A stretch of DNA of 5,432 bases, from positions 16,064 through 21,495 of the forward strand of contig DGNI01000149.1 of the NCBI GenBank assembly GCA_002388885.1, read 5' to 3'. The notes beneath the pieces are model-generated. The model was given only the letters and a program-made list of their open reading frames with translations, was not told the origin of the DNA and ran no database searches. The translations under genes and the position numbers were made by a program. This document shows positions 1 through 4,775 of this stretch, one piece after another; position 1 is the stretch's first letter, and each line of letters opens with the position of its first letter. The DNA comes from Parvularculaceae bacterium UBA4496 (GTDB lineage Bacteria > Pseudomonadota > Alphaproteobacteria > Caulobacterales > Parvularculaceae).

Positions 1-341
1 TCGATGAGCCCGCCAATATCGACCTTGCGGACTTTTTCGCCGGTGGCGCTCTGAATTTCGATGTCGCGCTGAAAGGCGTTCGCCTTCAGGTTCGACCAGC
101 GGGCGATTTCCGGCACCCAGAACACGCGGGCGGCGAGATATTCTTCCGGGTCTTCCGGGTCGGCGAATTCCACTTCGGCGAGCTTCGCGCGATGAATTTC
201 GAAGGCGTCGGATATGTATTTGAGGAAGATCAGCCCAAGCGCGACATGCTTGTATTCCGAGGGCTCCAGGTTGCCCCGCAGTTTGTCGGCGGCTTTGAAG
301 AGGTCGGCTTCAAAGCCAAGATCGGCGCCGGATACGGCCAT
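1..341 (-). CDS. hsdM: Type I restriction-modification DNA methyltransferase subunit HsdM (N-terminal part, runs off the window)
   Basis: The 113 complete codons visible read from ATG at 341 and begin MAVSGADLGFEADLFKAADK. They continue through LRGNLEPSEYKHVALGLIFL and KYISDAFE. This is the signature of the helical N-terminal domain of HsdM (HsdM_N), which helps the type I methyltransferase bind DNA and the specificity subunit HsdS. The family makes N6-methyladenine with S-adenosylmethionine. The SAM-binding and NPPF catalytic motifs would lie beyond position 1 and cannot be checked. The ATG is preceded by a weak GGGA, 9 nt away; an in-frame GTG five codons upstream is an alternative start. 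The gene begins 214 bp after the retron RT stop on the same strand, so hsdS and hsdR are expected further left. Family assignment is firm; intactness of the gene is unknown. Confidence 0.9.
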   Translation of the reverse strand, partial: MAVSGADLGFEADLFKAADKLRGNLEPSEYKHVALGLIFLKYISDAFEIHRAKLAEVEFADPEDPEEYLAARVFWVPEIARWSNLKANAFQRDIEIQSATGEKVRKVDIGGLI

Positions 342-555
342 ATTGAGATTTCCCACTAGTCAGAGGCTTAACTTGTAATGCGAACCGGGTTCGTTTGAAA
401 ACGTCCAATAAGGCGCAAATATCCAGCAAGTCATGGCTTGCGCGGAATAGTCCAGAAGGCGACCATCGAAGTTTGGGAAAAACCGCCGGAATGAGCAAGG
501 ATAGACAAGCATACAAACTACCGGAGAAAGCAATCGCACAAATGCCGTCAATCCG
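342..555. other. Intergenic region between the retron RT and hsdM
   Basis: These 214 bp hold no convincing gene. Open frames crossing it on the minus strand show no family resemblance and overlap hsdM or the RT gene. A perfect inverted repeat CGAACC-G-GGTTCG lies at 381-393, about 40 bp upstream of the hsdM ATG, and could be a regulator site. No hairpin with a U-run convincing enough to call a terminator was found after the RT stop. The T-run GGTTTTT near 475-482 (minus strand) lacks a good stem. It is therefore open whether hsdM is read from its own promoter or by read-through from the retron. Confidence 0.5.
381..393. repeat. Short perfect inverted repeat upstream of hsdM
   Basis: CGAACC and GGTTCG flank a single central G, giving a 13-bp near-perfect palindrome in the hsdM leader region. 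This could be an operator for a restriction-modification controller or chance; no regulator gene is visible in the window. Confidence 0.3.
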
Positions 556-2313
556 CTAAGAGGCCGCTGCAACGGCGGATGCCACATTTGCGGCAGCAAG
601 TTTGGCCGCATGGTCACTGATCGAATCGTCAACAGCCTGCAACATCGAAGCAAACGCTGTAAAGTCGGCTGGATTTGCCTTCAATCTCACTACTTGCTCC
701 GCGAAAACTGCCTTTCCGTAGGCTGTAGCGTCTCCGTGTTCCTTTTTCGGGTCGAACGGTTTGCCGTTGACCAGAGTACTCTTGAGGGCGGCAGGGAATA
801 GATCCTCCATGCACGTTTCGACTTTTGCGCCAACCGGCGGTGTCCGCACGAGGTAGAGATTGTTAGTTACGTGGGTCATCAAGTTAGGTGAATTTTGATT
901 CAACTTTTGCGACACCAATTTATTGGCAGCTTTCAAAATCCCGCCAATCGCGTCATCATTATCGGCAACAATAATGACGGGCGCATTCAGTGGCTTGTGG
1001 CGATAATGTTTGAGTCGAGTCCGATAAGTTTCGATTAGACCCGTCAACTGGCTTGCACTTGAACCAAGCCCAACGACTGTGTTGTTGATATAAGAAGGCC
1101 GCACAAAGCAAATTTTCGGAACAAAATTACCATTTACTGTTTGAGCGAGATTTGTATAGGCTGGGTGAAGTGCTCGGATTGCAGCCTTCAAGTATGTGAT
1201 GTCCGTTTTGCCCTCAGTCACAATGGTTGGGTGAACTGGCGCGATGCAGTATTTATAGAATAGGTAGCGTCGGTAAAGTTCGCGAACCGCTTTGGGGGTC
1301 TGGTAATTTTCAAGCTTGTTCACGCGCTCGCTACGGTCGCGGCGCGATTTTACATAGTACACATGCGCGAGACGCCCCTCCAGTGGCGCTAATGTTGTGA
1401 TAGGGACTGGTAAGCCTTCCGCACTCAGGGGCGCGCCAAGAATATAGTATTGCCCCGTAGTGAATAGGCTGTGCGCCATGCTCCGAACCATTCGATAATA
1501 GTCTTGGCGGATATTGATTTTTTCATTGACAACGAGGCCCGTAGTCTCCTGGCGTGATCCGCAAATCTGCATCCTCGTTTTCTGTGGATTGATCGAGAAT
1601 CCAGCGTTCTTGATTTCGTCTCGCAATGCTTTCATCAGTCGCCATTTGTACGGCGCAGCAGAGAGGGGTTTAGCAAGGCGGGGAGGGAATGTGCGCCGGT
1701 TTGTAGAAAAAGTGAGGTCATCCGCATACCGAGTATAGGTACACCCATGCACCTTAGCGAGGCGAGCCAGCCGGTAGTCCATAATGCGGGCAACCAGATT
1801 CGATATAACCGGAGAGCATGGACTGCCCTGTGGCAATTTATTATCATAACACGCGATCTGGGCAACTACTGTTGCAACCGCAGGGTCGAGTGCAAACGCT
1901 GCATCCTTGATTAATAAGCCGCGCACGCGGCCAAAGTTTATAGCCCCAAAGAAATCGACGAGATCAAGATTCAGGACATATCGCCGCCTGCGATGGGGCA
2001 CCGCATTGGTCATTATGCTTCGCCCGGGATGAAACCCATGGCTCACGTTTGTACGATGAGGCTCAGCATTTTCCAGTTCGACGAGACAGTCAGTTAGAAG
2101 TTCAGCTAATCGCGATTGAAGCAACTTCAGAGGCTGTCTAGGCGCATCAATTTGCCGAACGCCGCCGCTCGACTTCGAGATAGCAAAGCTGCGATATTTC
2201 GATGCGTCGGGAATCTTGTAGAGAATGTAGGAAAGCCCTTTTGGCGTGTAGCTTAACATCTTTGCCAAATCGGATAGTGTGGTTGCGGCTTTCAGTTTTT
2301 CGAGCCGCGTCAT
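556..2313 (-). CDS. Retron reverse transcriptase fused to a Toprim effector domain (Ec67/Eco2-like, type I-C)
   Basis: This is the protein of a retron: it copies part of its own ncRNA into msDNA and carries the effector on the same chain. From ATG 2313 it has 585 residues, close to the ~586 I recall for the Ec67 RT, and it aligns with that protein from memory along its whole length. RT motifs in order: the retron-specific NAxxH (N103-H107), motif A NLDLVDFF (catalytic D117), LPQGSPCSP (160-168), YADD (196-199, catalytic D198 and D199), and the template-binding VTG position, here TTG (257-259). A C-terminal Toprim domain follows: VTEGKTD (E367), VADNDD (D451, D453) and MEDLFP (502-507). In this class the RT and msDNA hold the Toprim nuclease in check until phage attack; that mechanism is family knowledge, not seen here. 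The longest frame starts at GTG 2412, but that codon lies inside the msd. ATG 2313 matches the Ec67 N-terminus and has GGGATGG 5 nt upstream; ATG 2322 and 2343 are alternatives. An Ala-rich tail (569-584) is unusual. Confidence 0.95.
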   Translation of the reverse strand: MTRLEKLKAATTLSDLAKMLSYTPKGLSYILYKIPDASKYRSFAISKSSGGVRQIDAPRQPLKLLQSRLAELLTDCLVELENAEPHRTNVSHGFHPGRSIMTNAVPHRRRRYVLNLDLVDFFGAINFGRVRGLLIKDAAFALDPAVATVVAQIACYDNKLPQGSPCSPVISNLVARIMDYRLARLAKVHGCTYTRYADDLTFSTNRRTFPPRLAKPLSAAPYKWRLMKALRDEIKNAGFSINPQKTRMQICGSRQETTGLVVNEKINIRQDYYRMVRSMAHSLFTTGQYYILGAPLSAEGLPVPITTLAPLEGRLAHVYYVKSRRDRSERVNKLENYQTPKAVRELYRRYLFYKYCIAPVHPTIVTEGKTDITYLKAAIRALHPAYTNLAQTVNGNFVPKICFVRPSYINNTVVGLGSSASQLTGLIETYRTRLKHYRHKPLNAPVIIVADNDDAIGGILKAANKLVSQKLNQNSPNLMTHVTNNLYLVRTPPVGAKVETCMEDLFPAALKSTLVNGKPFDPKKEHGDATAYGKAVFAEQVVRLKANPADFTAFASMLQAVDDSISDHAAKLAAANVASAVAAAS

Positions 2314-2325
2314 TGTTGCCATCCC
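2307..2325 (-). promoter_or_regulatory. Ribosome binding region deciding the RT start
   Basis: Upstream of ATG 2313 the minus strand reads GGGATGG then 5 nt (CAACA), an acceptable Shine-Dalgarno-like element. For ATG 2322 the only purine-rich stretch abuts the start codon, and ATG 2343 has none at useful distance. Together with the Ec67 alignment (MTRLEKLKAATT against MTKTSKLDALRAATS) this favours 2313. Confidence 0.5.
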
Positions 2326-2357
2326 GCGCTGTTCGTTATCCATTGCGCTAAGCGCGT

Positions 2358-2371
2358 TCGACTCACAGGCA
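2358..2371 (-). repeat. Retron a2 repeat (3' arm of the ncRNA-closing stem)
   Basis: TGCCTGTGAGTCGA on the minus strand pairs over all 14 bases with a1. It follows directly on AGAGGAG, the segment where reverse transcription is predicted to start. The repeat lies inside the longest RT open frame, which shows that the 5' part of that frame is RNA gene rather than protein-coding. Confidence 0.9.
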
Positions 2372-2486
2372 CTCCTCTGCGACACGCTAGTGTGCACGCA
2401 GCCGATAAACACAGCTGCATAAGGGTCTCGTTGGAAGCAGCGCCGCCAACATTGTTTTCATACGCCGCGATGCGCGACGACAAATC

Positions 2487-2500
2487 TGCCTGTGAGTCGA
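2487..2500 (-). repeat. Retron a1 repeat (5' arm of the ncRNA-closing stem)
   Basis: TCGACTCACAGGCA on the minus strand is the exact reverse complement of the a2 repeat at 2358-2371. In retrons the a1/a2 duplex places the branching G next to the site where reverse transcription starts. Here the base directly after a1 is G (2486), the 15th nucleotide counted from the a1 start, as in Ec67. Confidence 0.9.
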
Positions 2501-2517
2501 GTTGTCGAAATTACGTG

Positions 2518-2545
2518 ATTCTTGACGTTACTAATAGTGCATCAA
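2518..2545 (-). promoter_or_regulatory. Candidate promoter of the retron
   Basis: On the minus strand TTGATG (2545-2540) is followed after 16 nt by AAGAAT (2523-2518). Each matches 4 of 6 consensus bases. Transcription would start near 2511, about 10 nt before a1, which is where a retron RNA should begin. The box scores are modest, so placement rests mainly on position. Confidence 0.35.
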
Positions 2546-2559
2546 TAGAGAGCTATTGA
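2542..2559. repeat. Inverted repeat overlapping the candidate retron -35 box
   Basis: TCAATAG and CTATTGA flank AGAG, giving a perfect 7-bp inverted repeat. It overlaps the candidate -35 box. Such symmetry upstream of a promoter is typical of an operator for a dimeric regulator, but none is encoded in view. Confidence 0.4.
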
Positions 2560-2702
2560 ACGTTGTTTACTGCCCGAATTTGGATAGGAACGGTCCGATT
2601 TCCATCGTACGACTGAAAAACAGCAATAGGCCCGCAGGGGTAGTTTCACGCAGCGTTGCAATTGAGGCTTCGCTCCAAAAGCGATTCTGCATTTTCAATC
2701 GG

Positions 2703-2731
2703 AGACATGACCGAAGCTTGTCAGACATGAC
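2703..2731 (+). repeat. Two copies of AGACATGAC spaced by exactly 20 bp
   Basis: AGACATGAC occurs at 2703-2711 and 2723-2731. The 20-bp period is close to two helical turns, which would put the copies on the same face of the DNA. This may be a protein-binding pair or chance. Confidence 0.3.
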
Positions 2732-2791
2732 GAATGAAGCGATAATGCAAATTCGGAATTATTGATTCCAAGACGCCACAGTCGCTGTACC

Positions 2792-2811
2792 TTCGAGTCC
2801 GGCTTTGGGCA
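2792..2811 (+). other. tRNA 3'-end-like sequence, possible attachment-site remnant
   Basis: TTCGAGT (7 nt, T-loop pattern) is followed by CCGGC (5 nt), TTTGGGC (7 nt) and A, the exact spacing of a tRNA T-loop, T-stem strand, acceptor strand and discriminator base. The next bases are TCA rather than CCA. The bases before it (GTACC) do not pair with CCGGC, so it is not a functional tRNA gene. Such 20-nt tRNA ends are common cores of integrase attachment sites. Chance resemblance remains possible. Confidence 0.3.
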
Positions 2812-2833
2812 TCATACCTCTGCACCAAAAATT

Positions 2834-2855
2834 TTTGTTGGTATATTTGTTGGTA
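2834..2855 (+). repeat. Tandem TTTGTTGGTA repeats, resembling P4-type integrase arm sites
   Basis: TTTGTTGGTA occurs at 2834-2843 and again at 2846-2855, separated by TA. Paired TTGTTGGTA-type repeats are familiar from leaders of P4-family tyrosine integrase genes next to tRNA attachment sites. No integrase gene follows here, so this would be a leftover end of an element. The repeat is certain; the interpretation is inferred. Confidence 0.55.
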
Positions 2856-2934
2856 CCGTTGCAATTCGGTTTTCAAATTACGTTTTATATCAATAACTTA
2901 ATCTAAGACTGTGACGCCTCTCCTGGCACCATGA

Positions 2935-2968
2935 ACCCTGACCGTTCGCAAAGCGAACGCAGCAGGGT
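2935..2968. repeat. Compound hairpin downstream of the acyl-CoA ligase gene
   Basis: An outer stem ACCCTG/CAGGGT (2935-2940 with 2963-2968) encloses an inner stem CGTTCGC/GCGAACG (2943-2949 with 2953-2959) closed by a 3-nt AAA loop, with a small internal loop between. It lies about 90 nt after the ligase stop. Neither side is followed by a T-run, so it is not a classical intrinsic terminator. It could stabilise the ligase mRNA 3' end or be a palindromic repeat of the genome. Confidence 0.55.
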
Positions 2969-3054
2969 GAGATTACGATCTGTGGACGGGTGCAGGAGCT
3001 TGCCGTTCGACTCTTTCCTCTCTCCGAGCCTCACTAATCGATAGAATACTTACA

Positions 3055-4674
3055 TCACGCCGCCGGCAATTTGTAATCCTTGAATATTTTGCGCAGCTCT
3101 GTTTTTAAAACCTTGCCGGTCGCGCCAAGCGGAATTTCATCGATAAACTCAACAGCATCTGGCCATGCGATCTTGTCGAGCTTCGGCTTCAGGAATTCCT
3201 TGATCTCATCCGCCGTAGGATCCTGCCCTTCTTTCTTGACGACGATCAGCAATGGACGTTCTTGCCACTTCGGATGGTGGACGCCGATGACGCCGGCCTG
3301 TGCGACGCCCGGATGCAACAACGCAGCATTTTCAATATCGATTGAAGAAACCCATTCGCCGCCGGTTTTGATAACGTCTTTTGAACGATCCGTAATCTGC
3401 ATAAATCCGTCGGGATCGATGATCGCAACATCACCCGTATCAAACCAGCCATCATCAGTCAGCGTTGGTTTATCGGTCTTATAGTATTCACCGATGATCC
3501 AGGGGCCGCGCACCTGGAGATTACCGTCTGACACGCCGTCATTGGGAAGGACATTGCCGTCTTCGCCGACAATGCGCATGTCAACAAAAGGCAGCGCGCG
3601 CCCCGCTTTCAACTGATACGGTATGCGCTCATCAAGCGGCAATTCTTTCACCTCCGGCGGCAAGGAATTGACGGTTCCCACAGGCGACATTTCCGTCATG
3701 CCCCAACCTTGCTGTAACTCCACATCGTATTTTGCGAAACCGCGGATCAAAGCTTCCGGCAATGCCGATCCACCGCTCATTCCCATTCGCAGATATGGAA
3801 GTTTCTTTCCGGACTTTTCCAGATATTGCAGAAGCCCCAGCCAGACAGTCGGGACACCTGCGCTATAGGTAACTTTTTCACTGTCCAGCAATTCATATAG
3901 CCCTTCGCCGTCAAGACGGGGGCCGGGAAACACCTGTTTCACGCCAGTCATTAGACAGGAATAAGGCGTGTTCCATGCATTCACGTGGAACATGGGCACA
4001 ACAGGCAGAAGAACGTCGCCTTCATGAAGGCCGAGCGACGACGGCAGGCAACATGCAAAGGACTGCAGCACGAGCGCGCGATGAGAATAAACAACGCCTT
4101 TGGGATCGCCGGTGGTGCCCGAAGTGTAGCACATGGCTACCGCCGTGTTTTCATCAAAGTCAGGCCAGTCAAATCCTTCCGCGCCTCTAGCGATAAAGTC
4201 CTCGTAAATAAGCGCACCCTCACCCGCATCACTCACGTGATCTTTGTCAGTAAGAGCACAAAAATGCCTGACGCTTTTCAGTCCCGGCTTCAGGGCGTTA
4301 ACGAGCGGCGTGAATGTCGTATCGTAAAAGAGGTATTCATCTTCGGCATGATTGATGACGAAGGCTGCGTTTTCGGGGCCAAGACGCGGATTGACCGTGT
4401 GCAAAACGGCGCCCAATCCGCCAATCGCGTAATAAAGCTCAAACTGACGATGCGTATTCCAGCCGATAACGCCAATGCGGGCCCCTTTTTTGACGCCGAG
4501 GTCCTTTAGCGCATTGGCCAGTTTGGTAATGCGTGTGTTTGCATCGGCGATGGTATAACGATGGATCGGCCCTTCTACGGTGCGCGTCACGATCTCGGTC
4601 TTGCGGAAGTTGCGCACCGCATGTTTCAGGATGTCGGTCGTCAAAAGCGGCCGGCCCATCATCAATCCCATCAT
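3055..4674 (-). CDS. Fatty-acyl-CoA ligase, AlkK/DmdB-like (AMP-forming)
   Basis: A 539-residue member of the acyl-adenylate-forming (ANL) superfamily. It activates a carboxylic acid with ATP to an acyl-AMP, then transfers the acyl group to CoA, in the cytoplasm. Visible motifs: P-loop YTSGTTGDPKG (183-193), VVPMFHVNAWNTP (225-237), GWGMTE (323-328), DGWFDTGD (408-415), hinge region DRSKDVIKTGGEW (429-441) and catalytic lysine K521 in GATGK. The set is complete, so the enzyme should be active. The start MMGLMMGRPLL parallels MLGQMM at the start of AlkK, the medium-chain fatty-acid ligase of alkane degraders. The same family includes DmdB (methylmercaptopropionyl-CoA ligase), so the substrate, medium- to long-chain fatty acid or a related acid, cannot be fixed. 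ATG 4674 is preceded by AGGGAGG 9 nt upstream. It is preceded by the cca-like gene on the same strand but has its own candidate promoter. Confidence 0.95.
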   Translation of the reverse strand: MMGLMMGRPLLTTDILKHAVRNFRKTEIVTRTVEGPIHRYTIADANTRITKLANALKDLGVKKGARIGVIGWNTHRQFELYYAIGGLGAVLHTVNPRLGPENAAFVINHAEDEYLFYDTTFTPLVNALKPGLKSVRHFCALTDKDHVSDAGEGALIYEDFIARGAEGFDWPDFDENTAVAMCYTSGTTGDPKGVVYSHRALVLQSFACCLPSSLGLHEGDVLLPVVPMFHVNAWNTPYSCLMTGVKQVFPGPRLDGEGLYELLDSEKVTYSAGVPTVWLGLLQYLEKSGKKLPYLRMGMSGGSALPEALIRGFAKYDVELQQGWGMTEMSPVGTVNSLPPEVKELPLDERIPYQLKAGRALPFVDMRIVGEDGNVLPNDGVSDGNLQVRGPWIIGEYYKTDKPTLTDDGWFDTGDVAIIDPDGFMQITDRSKDVIKTGGEWVSSIDIENAALLHPGVAQAGVIGVHHPKWQERPLLIVVKKEGQDPTADEIKEFLKPKLDKIAWPDAVEFIDEIPLGATGKVLKTELRKIFKDYKLPAA

Positions 4675-4683
4675 CGCCGTTTT

Positions 4684-4690
4684 CCTCCCT
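4684..4690 (-). promoter_or_regulatory. Strong ribosome binding site of the acyl-CoA ligase gene
   Basis: AGGGAGG on the minus strand ends 9 nt before ATG 4674. The spacing favours this ATG over the later in-frame ATGs at 4671, 4662 and 4659. Confidence 0.8.
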
Positions 4691-4706
4691 GGCGTTATTT
4701 ACCGGC

Positions 4707-4735
4707 ATAAAATCGTTTCTTTAGCGCGCGGTCAA
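4707..4735 (-). promoter_or_regulatory. Candidate sigma-70-type promoter of the acyl-CoA ligase gene
   Basis: TTGACC (4735-4730, 5 of 6 consensus) and TTTTAT (4712-4707, 4 of 6) are separated by exactly 17 nt. Transcription would begin near 4700, leaving a ~26-nt leader containing the ribosome binding site. It lies wholly in the gap after the cca-like gene. Confidence 0.5.
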
Positions 4736-4775
4736 ATGTTCTCGGCACGTCGGCGCTCGATTAATGGCGCCAGCA

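Larger units (their letters stand above)
2358..2500 (-). ncRNA. Retron msr-msd non-coding RNA (Ec67/Eco2-like)
   Basis: This is the primer-template RNA of the retron, 143 nt between and including the a1 and a2 repeats, ending 44 nt before the RT start. Read 5' to 3' on the minus strand, a1 ends in AGGCA and is followed by GATTTG. The same AGGCAGATTTG occurs in Ec67, where the G is the 2'-5' branching guanosine, so the branch G here is predicted at 2486. The msr hairpin pairs 2479-2473 with 2469-2463 (7 bp, one G-U, loop CAU). A second hairpin pairs 2450-2446 (GTTGG) with 2434-2430 (CCAAC). The msd folds as a long imperfect hairpin: 2424-2417 with 2380-2374, and GCTGTGT near 2414 with ACACTAGC near 2390. 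The RNA ends AGAGGAG-TGCCTG, close to Ec67 GAAGGAG-TGCCTG. By analogy the cDNA would begin opposite 2373 with TCCTCTGCG and be about 75-80 nt long; that length is inferred. Confidence 0.9.
2560..3054. other. Gene-poor stretch between the retron and the acyl-CoA ligase gene
   Basis: About 500 bp with no convincing protein gene on either strand. Short open frames start with TTG (2556-2765, plus, 69 aa) or encode low-complexity Ser/Arg-rich sequence (2931-3043, plus, 37 aa) and show no recognisable family or ribosome binding site. The stretch contains a 9-bp direct repeat (2703-2711 and 2723-2731), a possible tRNA 3' end (2792-2811), tandem TTTGTTGGTA repeats (2834-2855) and a compound hairpin (2935-2968). 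It looks A/T-rich compared with the ligase gene. The content is best explained as the edge of an integrated element next to core genes. Confidence 0.5.

Noticed and set aside
475..482. T-run after the RT gene considered as a rho-independent terminator
   Set aside because: No stable GC-rich stem directly precedes it on the minus strand; the only CCGG pairing would need a loop of about 30 nt.
310..653. Minus-strand short frames covering the RT-hsdM gap
   Set aside because: They overlap the hsdM start or the RT 3' end in other frames, and show no domain or ribosome binding site.
2670..2684. TCGCT-CCAAA-AGCGA inverted repeat in the gene-free stretch
   Set aside because: Only 5 bp arms and no link to a gene or other signal.
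2556..2765. 69-codon plus-strand open frame beginning with TTG in the region upstream of the retron
   Set aside because: Rare start codon that lies within the palindrome near the retron promoter, no ribosome binding site and no recognisable protein family.
2817..2931. CCTCT...GCACCA occurring twice about 100 bp apart (2817-2827 and 2917-2931) as a possible direct repeat of an insertion
   Set aside because: The two copies differ by a 4-nt insertion and the shared pieces are too short to separate from chance.
2931..3043. 37-codon plus-strand frame (MNPDRSQSERS...)
   Set aside because: Contains the compound hairpin, is Ser/Arg-rich, lacks a ribosome binding site and matches no family; most likely a by-product of the palindrome.
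3985..4509. 174-codon plus-strand open frame
   Set aside because: Lies wholly antisense within the acyl-CoA ligase gene, which has all family motifs; composition follows the opposite strand's codons.
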